From Larkinella arboricola (GTDB lineage Bacteria; Bacteroidota; Bacteroidia; Cytophagales; Spirosomataceae), in NCBI RefSeq assembly GCF_003259745.1, contig NZ_QLMC01000002.1, positions 732,272 through 796,271 of the forward strand: DNA of 64,000 bases. The letters are read 5' to 3'. Below are positions 9,134 to 17,924 of the stretch, one piece after another. Position 1 is the stretch's first letter; each line of letters starts with the position of its first letter. A model generated the notes under the pieces. The model made no database searches and was not told the DNA's origin. It worked only from the letters and a program-made list of their open reading frames with translations. The translations under genes and the position numbers were made by a program.

Positions 9134-11011
9134 TCACCGGCTTAATTCGAGCACAACCGCCGTTTTGGGCGGTAATTTTATCAGGGAAAGACCGCTGATG
9201 GTTTCATCGGTCAGCACATTTTTAGCCCGGGTAAATCCGGTCATCCGCTCGGCAAACCTTTTGGTGTCCAGTGCAATTTCCTGATCGGTTGAATTGGTCG
9301 CCACCATCACGGTTTTGGCATTATCGTACCGGAAGTAGACGTAGGTGCCTAACTGGGGAACGTACTGCATCAGTTTGCCGGATTGTAGCACGGGCGTGTT
9401 TTTGCGGTAATTAGCCAGTTTTTTTACAAAATCGAAGGCTTCGTTTTCCCGTTTGCTCCGACCGGCTGCGGTAAACTTGTCTTCCTTGTCACCGGGAAAG
9501 CCGCCAGGGAAGTCCCGGCGCACCTCGGCATCCGACGGATTCTTGGTGTTTTTCATCAACACCTCCGTACCGTAGTACCACGACGGAATGCCCCGCGTCG
9601 TCAGCAACCAGGTAACGCCCATTTTATACTTGGCTAGATCGTCACCGATCACCGACAGAAAACGGTCCGTATCGTGGTTTTCCAGAAATGTAACCAGTTT
9701 TTGCGGATCGGTGTACAAACCGTCGGTGGTCAGCGCCTGGTAAAACCGGTTAACGCCCGTATCCCAGCCGAACTCTTCGCGCAGGGCCGCGTTCGTGGCG
9801 TCGTATAGCACAAAATCCAGCCCGCCCGGCTGATTGGATTTGAACGGCTGATCGATTTTGTTTTTGACAAAAAACGCCTGCGCCACCGGACTTCCCACCC
9901 ACGATTCACCGAAGATATGAAGTTTCGGGAATTCCGTCAGGAGCGTCTGGTTGCAGCGATTCAGGAAATTCAGGTCGTTGTATTTGTAGGTGTCCACCCG
10001 CCAGGCATCCAGCGAAAACTGTTCCGTACACCAAATGGCGTGCTGAATCAGATACGTCGCCAGAAACGGATTACGCAGGTTCAGGTCGGGCAGAAACGGG
10101 GTAAACCAGCCGTCGAGCAGCCGTTTCCGGTCAGCAGCCGAAGCATAGGGGTCATACAGCGGCTGGTCCTTGTGCGAACTGCCGGTGTAGCCGGGCCACT
10201 GATTGAACCAGTCTTTAAACGGTTGATTTTTATACAGCCAGTGGTCATCGCTGACGTGGTTATAGACCGCATCCTGTACGAGTTTCATGCCCCGCCGGTG
10301 GAGCGTCTGCGCGAATTGCCGGTAGCCTTCGTTGCCTCCAAACCGTTTGTCGATCTGGTAGTGATCCGTAAAATGGTAGCCGTGATACCCCGCCTGCATC
10401 CGGTCGGGTGCTTCCTGCTTCAACGTTTCGTCGTTGACCAGCACCGGGGTCATCCAGATGGCCGTTACGCCCAGTTCCTGCAAATAATCGAGGTGGTTCG
10501 TAATGCCCTGCAAATCGCCACCATGCCGCAGGTGGGGGATAGACCGATCGGCTTTTGTGTCGAGCATATCGGGAAAAGCATCGTTGGACGGGTCGCCGTT
10601 GGCAAAGCGGTCGGGCATAATCAGGTAGATGAAATCGGCGGAGGAAACGCCCTGGGCTTTGGGGCCGCTGGTCCGGGGTTTTAGTTCATAGGGCCGCGAT
10701 ACGGTTTGTGAGCCGTTTTTGCCGACTACCTGAAACTGGCCGGGTTTGGCCGCTGGCGAAATGCTCAGGTCCAGAAAGGCAAAATCCGGATTCTCGGCCT
10801 TGTGGGTTTTCAGCAATCGGACGCCTGGATACGTGATGGTGTACGTCATTGATCCGGCTTGTGGGCCGTAGACCATCAATTGCAGGGTTTGGTTTTTCAT
10901 GCCCACCCACCAGTTTGTCGGGTCAATGCGCCGGATAGCGCCGGTTTGCGCCCTGCTGGAAACAAGGATAAATTGAGCAAGAAGGAAAAGGACGGTAAAG
11001 CAACGATTCAT
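9134..11011 (-). CDS. Exported GH13 alpha-amylase / neopullulanase-like enzyme (SusA-type)
   Basis: 625 residues from the ATG at 11011, which puts a signal peptide (MNRCFTVLFLLAQFILVSS) at the very N-terminus; an ATG at 11041 would place ten residues in front of it. An N-terminal beta-sandwich (residues 20-120) precedes the GH13 barrel. The four GH13 motifs are readable: DAVYNH, DAWRVDTYKY (nucleophile about Asp340), FGESW (acid/base about Glu369) and FLENHD (about Asp447). LPDLNLRN also fits the cyclomaltodextrinase/neopullulanase group. A C-terminal beta domain ends in PPKTAVVLEL. It probably hydrolyses alpha-glucans in the periplasm or at the surface, feeding the GH65/pgmB pathway downstream. 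Confidence 0.9.
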   Translation of the reverse strand: MNRCFTVLFLLAQFILVSSRAQTGAIRRIDPTNWWVGMKNQTLQLMVYGPQAGSMTYTITYPGVRLLKTHKAENPDFAFLDLSISPAAKPGQFQVVGKNGSQTVSRPYELKPRTSGPKAQGVSSADFIYLIMPDRFANGDPSNDAFPDMLDTKADRSIPHLRHGGDLQGITNHLDYLQELGVTAIWMTPVLVNDETLKQEAPDRMQAGYHGYHFTDHYQIDKRFGGNEGYRQFAQTLHRRGMKLVQDAVYNHVSDDHWLYKNQPFKDWFNQWPGYTGSSHKDQPLYDPYASAADRKRLLDGWFTPFLPDLNLRNPFLATYLIQHAIWCTEQFSLDAWRVDTYKYNDLNFLNRCNQTLLTEFPKLHIFGESWVGSPVAQAFFVKNKIDQPFKSNQPGGLDFVLYDATNAALREEFGWDTGVNRFYQALTTDGLYTDPQKLVTFLENHDTDRFLSVIGDDLAKYKMGVTWLLTTRGIPSWYYGTEVLMKNTKNPSDAEVRRDFPGGFPGDKEDKFTAAGRSKRENEAFDFVKKLANYRKNTPVLQSGKLMQYVPQLGTYVYFRYDNAKTVMVATNSTDQEIALDTKRFAERMTGFTRAKNVLTDETISGLSLIKLPPKTAVVLELSR

Positions 11012-11150
11012 ACGGTTAGCAGGTATCGGCTTAGTTGCCATTAATATGTCAAAATAAAGGAATTCTTTTCATTTTGCCAGTAGTTTACGAATTTGCCACT
11101 GAATCCGACCGGACGGGCCTGGGAGGCATATGTAAATTCGTATCTTGACC

Positions 11151-13022
11151 ATGAAGACCCGTACATCGGTCGATCACGTATTAAAAATGAACCGCCGGAC
11201 GTTTACCTCCGTGCTGGTTGCCACGGGCCTGCTGCACACCGTTGCGAGCGTTGCCCACGAACCCATTCTGTTACGCATGGATACCTCTGAACCGCAGGAA
11301 GAAAGATCGGACAAGCTTATTATCTACCAAATTTTTACGCGTCTCTTCGGGAATCAGAAGACGACCAACAAGCCCTGGGGCAGCCGCGACGAAAACGGCG
11401 TTGGGAAGTTCAACGATATTACGGCGAAAGCCCTTCAGGAGTTGAAGAAGTTCGGCGTCTCGCACGTCTGGTATACGGGTATTATTGAACACGCCCTGAT
11501 GACCGATTACTCCGGATTTGGCATCCGGAAAGACCATCCGGCGGTGGTCAAAGGGCGGGCGGGATCGCCGTATGCCATCAAGGATTACTATGATGTGAAT
11601 CCCGATCTGGCCGTTGATGTGGCCAACCGGATGCAGGAGTTTGAGGATTTGCTGAAGCGTTCGCACGCAAATGAGTTAAAAGTCATCATTGATTTTGTGC
11701 CCAACCACGTGGCCCGGCAGTATTTTTCGGATGCCAAACCGGCGGGCGTTCAGGATTTGGGTGAGGGCGACGATACCGGCAAAGCGTTTGATCCGCAGAA
11801 CAATTTCTATTACCTGCCCGGTCAGTCGTTTCAGGTTCCGGCAGGTGTCGTTACGCCCGAAACACCGGAAGCTCCCTACCTGGAAAACCCGGCGAAAGCC
11901 ACCGGCAACGACGTGTTCAGCGCGCAACCCAGCATTAACGACTGGTTTGAAACCACCAAGCTCAACTACGGCGTCGATTACCTGAACAACCGCCAGCCCC
12001 ACTTCGACCCTGTGCCGTCGACCTGGACGAAAATGCGGGATATTCTGCTGTTCTGGGCCGCAAAAGGCGTCGATGGTTTCCGGTGCGACATGGCCGAGAT
12101 GGTGCCGGTCGAGTTCTGGGGTTGGGCCATTCCGCAGGTAAAAGCCGCCCACCCGGGGGTTATCTTCATTGCCGAAATCTATAACCCGCAGCAATACCGC
12201 AACTATATTTTTACCGGCAAATTCGATTACCTCTACGATAAAGTAGGTCTGTACGATGCCCTTCGGGAACTGATGGAGGGCAAAGGCACGGTGGAGAACA
12301 TAATCCGCGTCTGGCAGCAGGAATCGGGCGACTACGCCAACCATATGCTGCGGTTTCTGGAAAACCACGACGAACAGCGCATTGCTTCCCGGTTTTTTGC
12401 CCACGATCCGTGGACGGCGGTTCCGGCCATGACCTTGTCGACCACCCTGCACACCGGTCCGCTGATGATTTATTTCGGGCAGGAAGTGGGCGTAAACTCC
12501 ACGCAGGCCGAGGGTTTTCAGGGTGAAGACGGGCGCACCACCATTTTCGATTACTGGGGAATTCCGGAATACCAGGCCTGGACCAACGGCAGCGAAGGCA
12601 AACCCGCCCTGTTCAACGGCGGCAAACTGACTGACGACCAGAAGGAACTGCGAAAATTTTACCAGCAGCTCAACCAGTTGGTCAATGGCAGCCACGCCAT
12701 CCGGACCGGCGCTTTCTACGACCTTCAGTACGTGAACAACAACGGCCAGAGCGCCGGTTACGACCAGCACCGCCTGTATAGTTACCTGCGGCATTCAGGC
12801 AAGCAAAAGCTCCTGATCGTCTGCAATTTTGATAGAGAAAAACCGGCTAAAACCACGGTTCGCATTCCCGTGGAAGCCTGGAAAACCATGAAGCTGGACG
12901 ACGCAAAAACCTATTCGTTTACGGACATTTTCCGGACCAAAACAAAGCTGAAAGTGGCCGCCCGGGCCGGAGTGCCGGTTGATTTGCCGCCGTTAGGAGT
13001 GCTTGTGCTGGAAATCAAATAA
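11151..13022 (+). CDS. Exported GH13 alpha-amylase-family protein
   Basis: 623 residues from the ATG at 11151; the ATG at 11187 (MNRRTFTSVLVATG) is an equally good start and places an export signal at the N-terminus. That signal contains Arg-Arg in an RRTF context, resembling a Tat motif. The barrel has all GH13 motifs: IIDFVPNH, GFRCDMAEM (nucleophile about Asp313), FIAEIYNP (about Glu342) and FLENHDEQR. A C-terminal beta domain ends in LPPLGVLVLEIK. It is divergent from the SusA-like enzyme (about 140 bp between starts), so the two amylases may share control. Substrate preference cannot be read from the sequence. The 230 bp that follow it hold no gene. Confidence 0.87.
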   Translation: MKTRTSVDHVLKMNRRTFTSVLVATGLLHTVASVAHEPILLRMDTSEPQEERSDKLIIYQIFTRLFGNQKTTNKPWGSRDENGVGKFNDITAKALQELKKFGVSHVWYTGIIEHALMTDYSGFGIRKDHPAVVKGRAGSPYAIKDYYDVNPDLAVDVANRMQEFEDLLKRSHANELKVIIDFVPNHVARQYFSDAKPAGVQDLGEGDDTGKAFDPQNNFYYLPGQSFQVPAGVVTPETPEAPYLENPAKATGNDVFSAQPSINDWFETTKLNYGVDYLNNRQPHFDPVPSTWTKMRDILLFWAAKGVDGFRCDMAEMVPVEFWGWAIPQVKAAHPGVIFIAEIYNPQQYRNYIFTGKFDYLYDKVGLYDALRELMEGKGTVENIIRVWQQESGDYANHMLRFLENHDEQRIASRFFAHDPWTAVPAMTLSTTLHTGPLMIYFGQEVGVNSTQAEGFQGEDGRTTIFDYWGIPEYQAWTNGSEGKPALFNGGKLTDDQKELRKFYQQLNQLVNGSHAIRTGAFYDLQYVNNNGQSAGYDQHRLYSYLRHSGKQKLLIVCNFDREKPAKTTVRIPVEAWKTMKLDDAKTYSFTDIFRTKTKLKVAARAGVPVDLPPLGVLVLEIK

Positions 13023-13252
13023 GGAGCAGCGGTTTTGATGAATGGATTTTTATCCCGGATCGATTTTAGGATCATTGAATAGGGTAGCCTGATTGTAAGC
13101 AGAGTCAGAAACTCAAAAAATTAAATTGATAGCAAATTCAACGTGACTTTGGCCATCTTTTGGGGTCGTAACAAAGTAGAGAATAGTAGCCTTTGACGTT
13201 TTTTTCGTATTTTCACGGTCAATCTTACGGCATTCTTAACCACCGTAGCTGA

Positions 13253-14149
13253 ATGAAGAAACTGTTTACCTGTCTGGTTGCTGTCATACCGTTTACCCAT
13301 TCGTTTGCTCAGGATTCCTTTGCCGATTTATCGCTTCGTCAGGTAATGGTAGCGCCCGCATCCACCCCGGCCCAAACCGCCGTGGCCATTAGTAAGTCGT
13401 TCCAGGGGCGTCCCTACGAGGGGAATACGCTGGACGGCAACGAATCCGAGCAACTAGTCGTGGATTTTCAGGCGTTTGACTGCACAACATTTCTGGAAAC
13501 GACCCTGGCTCTTGCCCTGGCGCGGCACCAGCTGACCAATGAAAAGGACACCGCGCAGTTTTCCCGGCTTTTCCGGGAAAACCTGACACGCATCCGGTAT
13601 CGAAATGGCCAGATTGACGGGTTTGCCAGCCGCCTGCATTATTTCTCGGAATGGCTGATCGACAACGAGCAGAAAGGCATTGTACAAGACGTAACCGGCC
13701 TGATTGGTGGTATCCGGGTGAAGAAACCGATCTCGTACATGACCCAATACACCTACAAATACCCGCAGCTTTCGAACCCTGCCATCCGTAAGCAAATCGC
13801 GAAGGTCGAGCTGGCAATCAGTCAGCAGCAATACTGGTTTATTCCCAAACAGCAGATCCCGAAAATTGAAAAATGCCTCCAGGACGGCGATATCATTATG
13901 CTGACAGCCGCGCGCCCGGGCCTGGACATGAAACACGTCGGCATGGTGATCTGGCAAACGGACGAGGACGGTATCCGTCGGGCGCATCTGTTGCACGCTT
14001 CGTCGCAATACGGCGAAGTGGCCATCTCGGAGCAGCCGCTGGTTGATTACATCAAAGCGAACCGTCAGTTTTCGGGCATCCGGGTGGCCCGTTTGAAAGA
14101 AACGGTACCACCCGCGATGGCTTACAGCGACGCCCGTCGAATTAACTGA
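13253..14149 (+). CDS. DUF1460 protein, NlpC/P60-like amidase fold, exported
   Basis: 298 residues with a signal peptide (residues 1-19, ending SFAQ). FDCTTFLETTLALALARH holds the candidate catalytic Cys of the DUF1460 family. HVGMVIW and the LLHASSQYGEV segment supply the expected His and downstream polar residue of a papain-like NlpC/P60 circular permutant. Characterised DUF1460 proteins are N-acetylmuramoyl-L-alanine amidase-like enzymes acting on peptidoglycan fragments, so a periplasmic cell-wall turnover role is likely. The last 28 bp overlap the end of the convergent GntR gene. Confidence 0.83.
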   Translation: MKKLFTCLVAVIPFTHSFAQDSFADLSLRQVMVAPASTPAQTAVAISKSFQGRPYEGNTLDGNESEQLVVDFQAFDCTTFLETTLALALARHQLTNEKDTAQFSRLFRENLTRIRYRNGQIDGFASRLHYFSEWLIDNEQKGIVQDVTGLIGGIRVKKPISYMTQYTYKYPQLSNPAIRKQIAKVELAISQQQYWFIPKQQIPKIEKCLQDGDIIMLTAARPGLDMKHVGMVIWQTDEDGIRRAHLLHASSQYGEVAISEQPLVDYIKANRQFSGIRVARLKETVPPAMAYSDARRIN

Positions 14150-15138
14150 AACGGATTTTTAACTTTTTCGTGCCGTTTCTCCAGAATAAACCGGGCGGCT
14201 GTTTCGCCCATCTTTTCGTGGTCCGTTGAGAGCACGGCAATCCCGTCGGCCAGAACTTCTTTCAGGGGTGTTTCGTTGAACGCCAGTACGCCAATATCGT
14301 GGCCCAGTTGCCAGCCGCGCTGTTTGGCCTGCCGGACCAGTTCGACCAGATCACCGTCTTCGAGTACAATATAAGCCGTGCCCGGTTGCAGTTCGCGGCC
14401 TGTCAGCGTGTCGAGCTGCTCAAATTCCTTGTGGTAATGGACGCAGAAATTGCGGAAACCCCGCACAATTTCCCGCGGGTAATACACTTCTCTCGGGAAA
14501 ACCAGCGTGAGCTTCCGGTACTTCTCCAAGACGTCCAGACCCGATTCCAGGGCTTCGTAAATGTCGCGGTCAAACTGCTGGTACACAACGGAATAATCGC
14601 CTTTTAGCTCCGGGATTTCCCGGTCCAGAATAATCAGTTCATTGGCGGGAATCTGTTCCAGCAGCTTCACAACATTCACCTGCTCGGTTTCTTCGTAGAA
14701 GTGCGGCATCACCACATAATAATGGTATTGCCCCAGATTTTCTTCCAGCAGTTTTTTGAACCGCTGGGCGCTGTGGTGGTGAATGCGCAGATCGACCACG
14801 GCATTGGGGCCGAGCGCATTCACCATCGCGTAATAAATGATTTTTTTGTAGGCGCTGAATTTGTTGATCAGCAACAAAACGCGCAATTGCCCCGGCCCGT
14901 CGCGCCGAATGAAAAAACCTTTGCCCTGCACGGCCTGAATAATGCCTTCCTTCTTGAGGTAATTGTAGGCTTTTTCGACCGTATCGCGGGCCAGGTAGTA
15001 TTCCTCGCTCAATTCGTTAATCGACGGCAACTGCTGGTCCCGTTTCAGGGTGCCAATCTCAATGCCGTTAATTACCGCGTTGACAATCTGACGGTATTTG
15101 GGGACACTAGACTGCGATTCAATGTGCAGATCAATCAT
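14122..15138 (-). CDS. GntR-family regulator with a sugar-binding-protein-like C-terminal domain
   Basis: 338 residues. Residues 1-75 form a winged helix: VPKYRQIVNAVINGIEIG, QQLPSINELSEEY and RDTVEKAYNYLKKEGII are the GntR signature, and GKGFFI is the wing. Residues 88-330 look like a LacI/periplasmic-binding-protein fold (LRVLLLINKFSAYKK at its start, VLAFNETPLKEVL and GETAARFIL near the end), an AraR-type arrangement in which a small ligand, usually a sugar, releases DNA. It follows menB by 9 bp and is probably co-transcribed with it, an unexpected partner. The alpha-glucan locus starting 1.1 kb away is a plausible target but this is inference. Confidence 0.88.
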   Translation of the reverse strand: MIDLHIESQSSVPKYRQIVNAVINGIEIGTLKRDQQLPSINELSEEYYLARDTVEKAYNYLKKEGIIQAVQGKGFFIRRDGPGQLRVLLLINKFSAYKKIIYYAMVNALGPNAVVDLRIHHHSAQRFKKLLEENLGQYHYYVVMPHFYEETEQVNVVKLLEQIPANELIILDREIPELKGDYSVVYQQFDRDIYEALESGLDVLEKYRKLTLVFPREVYYPREIVRGFRNFCVHYHKEFEQLDTLTGRELQPGTAYIVLEDGDLVELVRQAKQRGWQLGHDIGVLAFNETPLKEVLADGIAVLSTDHEKMGETAARFILEKRHEKVKNPFQLIRRASL

Positions 15139-15147
15139 GGTTACGGT

Positions 15148-15972
15148 TTAAGGGAATTTAGGAAACTGGCCGAAATCGGGTTTGCGTTTTTCAAGAAACG
15201 CATTTTTGCCCTCTTTGGCTTCTTCGGATAAATAATATAATAAGGTGGCATCACCCGCCAGTTGCTGAATGCCCGCCTGACCATCCAGTTCGGCATTAAA
15301 GGCGGCTTTCAGCATCCGGAGCGCAATGGGGCTTTTCTCCAGCATTTTACGGCACCACTCCAGCGTCGTTTCTTCCAGTTGCTCCAGCGGAACGACTTTG
15401 TTGACCAGGCCCATGTCCAGGGCTTCCTGTGCGTCGTACTGGTCGCACAGATACCAGATTTCACGGGCCTTTTTCTGCCCCACAATCCGGGCCAGATACG
15501 ATGCGCCAAAACCACCGTCAAAACTACCAACTTTTGGACCGGTTTGTCCGAAGCGGGCGTTTTCGGCGGCAATCGTTAAATCGCAGATCACGTGCAACAC
15601 GTGTCCTCCGCCAATGGCCCAGCCAGCCACCATCGCTACGACGGGCTTCGGAATGCGCCGGATCTGCATCTGTAGATCAAGCACGTTCAGGCGCGGTACG
15701 CTGTCTTCGCCCACGTACCCCCCGTGTCCACGTACCGATTGATCTCCCCCGCTACAGAACGCCTTGCCACCTTCGCCGGTCAGAATAACCACGCCCACGC
15801 GCTCATCCTGCCGGGCCAGTTCCATGGCTTCGCTCATTTCCTTGACAGTCAGTGGTGTAAAGGCGTTGTGCTTCTCGGGCCGGTTGATGCTGATTTTGGC
15901 AACACCCTCATAATATTGAAACAGAATCTCGCGGTATTCTTTGATGGTTTCCCAGGGATACTTACTCTGCAT
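15148..15972 (-). CDS. menB: 1,4-dihydroxy-2-naphthoyl-CoA synthase
   Basis: 274 residues, crotonase superfamily, close to the usual MenB length. [14 protein letters not shown] forms part of the active-site loop, [20 protein letters not shown] the oxyanion-hole region, and [20 protein letters not shown] the family signature. The QTG sequence marks the bicarbonate-dependent type I MenB. It cyclises o-succinylbenzoyl-CoA in menaquinone synthesis in the cytoplasm. It is followed closely by the GntR gene and preceded by the DUF2452 gene; the pathway's preceding enzyme, MenE, is encoded divergently 0.8 kb away. Confidence 0.96.
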   Translation of the reverse strand: MQSKYPWETIKEYREILFQYYEGVAKISINRPEKHNAFTPLTVKEMSEAMELARQDERVGVVILTGEGGKAFCSGGDQSVRGHGGYVGEDSVPRLNVLDLQMQIRRIPKPVVAMVAGWAIGGGHVLHVICDLTIAAENARFGQTGPKVGSFDGGFGASYLARIVGQKKAREIWYLCDQYDAQEALDMGLVNKVVPLEQLEETTLEWCRKMLEKSPIALRMLKAAFNAELDGQAGIQQLAGDATLLYYLSEEAKEGKNAFLEKRKPDFGQFPKFP

Positions 15973-16085
15973 GTGCTAGTAATGTTTAATGATGAAATTG
16001 GTTGGATATCGGTTTTGCGGTTTAAAGGCTGGCGAGTTTGCGGAGAAACGACACCGTCCTGCGCTTTAAAACCAACCCCTCCGGT

Positions 16086-16541
16086 TTATTCTTCCGAATA
16101 GTCACTGTCGTGATACTGGACATCCCAGGTGTGGTCGGCCATCATGCGGACGGTGGCCACACACCGCCGGAACGGGTTGACGCGGCCCCACTCGTGCGGG
16201 GCAATCATCGACAGCACGTCCGTACCGTCTTTTTTCTCGTAGAAATAATAGGTGTGTCCAACAATAGGCTCAAATCCCATCTGCGCGTTGTAGATCCGTT
16301 CCGATACTTCCACGCGGTTGCGGATGGCCGTGGCCTGCTCCGCCAGCAACTGCATCTGACGGTACAATTGCGACAGTTGCAGATCGGTTTGTTCGCGCAT
16401 GGCCGTAACCGACCGGCCTTTTATTTTCCCCTTGTCCTCGGGTTTGATGATGGCGCTGCCGACGGAGTGCGCGTATTCGAGCAGACCGGGTTTGTCGGTT
16501 ACTTTGTCAACCGAAATCGGATTTTCAAATTCCTCCTTCAT
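16086..16541 (-). CDS. DUF2452 domain protein
   Basis: 151 residues, no signal peptide. The conserved features are NPISVDKVTDKPGLLEYAH at the N-terminus, a helical middle (LYRQMQLLAEQATAIRNRVE) and a C-terminal GFEPIVGHTYYFYEKKDG...MIAPHEWG segment, matching DUF2452 as I remember it. The function is unknown. It is 113 bp upstream of menB on the same strand, and its position between menE and menB may hint at a link to quinone metabolism, but nothing in the protein shows it. Confidence 0.8.
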   Translation of the reverse strand: MKEEFENPISVDKVTDKPGLLEYAHSVGSAIIKPEDKGKIKGRSVTAMREQTDLQLSQLYRQMQLLAEQATAIRNRVEVSERIYNAQMGFEPIVGHTYYFYEKKDGTDVLSMIAPHEWGRVNPFRRCVATVRMMADHTWDVQYHDSDYSEE

Positions 16542-16701
16542 GCTAGTGTGTGGTCGGTTTTACACGGGCTACGGCATTCGGTCAGCAGGTTGCTTTGATC
16601 CTGAAAGCGCTGTTTTCCGAAAGGGCCGAGCCAATCACAAGCCGTTTTTTACTTCAATACCGTTGTGCTCAAAGGCTTGGTGTAAATACAACAAATCGGG
16701 G

Positions 16702-16720
16702 CAAAAGTAGCTTATTTTTG
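16702..16720. promoter_or_regulatory. Back-to-back TAnnTTTG promoter elements of the men locus
   Basis: On the plus strand TATTTTTG (16713-16720) matches the Bacteroidota -7 element and lies 20 bp before the menE ATG. On the minus strand TACTTTTG (16709-16702) matches it too and would serve the DUF2452-menB-GntR side with a leader of about 160 nt. The two elements are separated by only 3 bp. I found no well-spaced -33 TTG for either. Confidence 0.5.
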
Positions 16721-16740
16721 CGATTCATTCTGTACAACTC

Positions 16741-17811
16741 ATGCGAATCGCCCCCGGTTATTTACCCGAGCCCCAATCTGACTACGAAGCCAAAGCCGTC
16801 CGCTTTTGCCGGGCCTGGCTTTCGGGCCAATCATCCTTTACCCTGCACACGTCCGGCTCCACCGGTACGCCCAAACCCATTACCTTAAGCCGCAGCCAGA
16901 TGGCCGCCAGCGCCCGCCTGACGGGCCAGACGTTCGGCCTTCAGGCGGGCGACCGGGCACTGGCCTGTCTGAACGTCGATTACATTGCCGGGGTGATGAT
17001 GCTGGTGCGGGGGCTGGAACTGGCGCTGGAATTGACCGTTGTGGAACCGGCTTCCAATCCGCTTCAGATGTTTGACGCCCACGCAGACTCGTTTGCGTTT
17101 GCGGCTTTTGTCCCCTTGCAGATGCAAACCCTGCTCGATCAGGGCGGGCATTCGTTGCCGATCCTGAATCGGATGAAAGCCATTCTGGTGGGTGGGGCCG
17201 CCGTTGATCAGGCGCTGGCCAGTCGATTACAGGCCATCGAAGCGCCGGTTTTCAGCACCTACGGGATGACCGAAACCGTCTCCCACATCGCCGTCCGCCG
17301 GATTAACGGGCCGGATCAGACCGAACTATTCCGGGCGCTGGAAGGCGTGGAGATTGGCGTCGATAACCGGAGTTGCCTGTTTATCAAAGCCGCAGCCACC
17401 GATTATCAAACGGTCCAGACCAATGATGTGGTGGAGTTACTGGATCAGGGGCATTTCCGGCTGCTCGGTCGGGCTGATTCCATCATTAATACCGGGGGGG
17501 TAAAGATTCAGCCCGAGCGGGTGGAGGAGGTTGTTGCCGGGGTGCTGGCGCAGGAGCATATACAGGGCCGGTTTTTTGTGTATGGCGTGCCGGATGAGCG
17601 GCTCGGGCAGCAGGTTGTTTTGTTTCTGGAGGCAGAAAATGAGTGGCCCGAAAGCCGCATGGAGGCCTTGAAAAATGCCATTCGTCAGAAACTGGGGCCG
17701 TATGCCGTGCCGAAAAAAATCCTTGCGCTTCGCGAATTTCAGGAAACACCGACCGGAAAAATCGACAAAAAAAGGATTGTGGCCACGTTCCTAACCGGCA
17801 AGAATGCATAA
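16741..17811 (+). CDS. menE: o-succinylbenzoate-CoA ligase, short form
   Basis: 356 residues, an ANL-superfamily adenylating enzyme. LHTSGSTGTPKPI is the phosphate-binding A3 motif, FSTYGMTETVSHIA the A5 motif, LLGRADSIINTGGVKIQP the hinge (A7/A8) and TPTGKIDKKRI the A10 Lys motif. It is about 100 residues shorter than enterobacterial MenE, missing N-terminal subdomain sequence; short MenE proteins are usual in Bacteroidota. It activates o-succinylbenzoate to the CoA thioester, the substrate of the MenB encoded divergently, which supports the assignment over a generic acyl-CoA ligase. Confidence 0.88.
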   Translation: MRIAPGYLPEPQSDYEAKAVRFCRAWLSGQSSFTLHTSGSTGTPKPITLSRSQMAASARLTGQTFGLQAGDRALACLNVDYIAGVMMLVRGLELALELTVVEPASNPLQMFDAHADSFAFAAFVPLQMQTLLDQGGHSLPILNRMKAILVGGAAVDQALASRLQAIEAPVFSTYGMTETVSHIAVRRINGPDQTELFRALEGVEIGVDNRSCLFIKAAATDYQTVQTNDVVELLDQGHFRLLGRADSIINTGGVKIQPERVEEVVAGVLAQEHIQGRFFVYGVPDERLGQQVVLFLEAENEWPESRMEALKNAIRQKLGPYAVPKKILALREFQETPTGKIDKKRIVATFLTGKNA

Positions 17812-17826
17812 TCTGGTTTTGTGTTA

Positions 17827-17878
17827 GTTGTATTACAACAATTATTTATTGTTTTTCGATAAATAATTGTTGTTGTAA
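17827..17878. repeat. Nested palindromes upstream of the DUF2975/XRE pair
   Basis: ACAACAATTATTTAT (17835-17849) and its perfect complement (17859-17873) form a 15-bp stem with a 9-nt spacer. The left arm overlaps another perfect palindrome, GTTGTA-T-TACAAC (17827-17839), and TTACAAC (17833-17839) recurs inverted as GTTGTAA (17872-17878). The position is 16 bp after menE and 47 bp before the DUF2975 start. There is no U tract, so an operator bound by the neighbouring XRE protein is at least as likely as a menE terminator. Confidence 0.6.
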
Positions 17879-17924
17879 GGCGAAATTTGCTTATGTTTGA
17901 TACGGACTTAACAGCGAAATTCCT

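Noticed and set aside
17812-17880. Palindrome read simply as the menE terminator
   Set aside because: The stem is AT-rich, there is no trailing T run, and the overlapping palindromes suit a protein-binding site better; kept as a repeat rather than a terminator.
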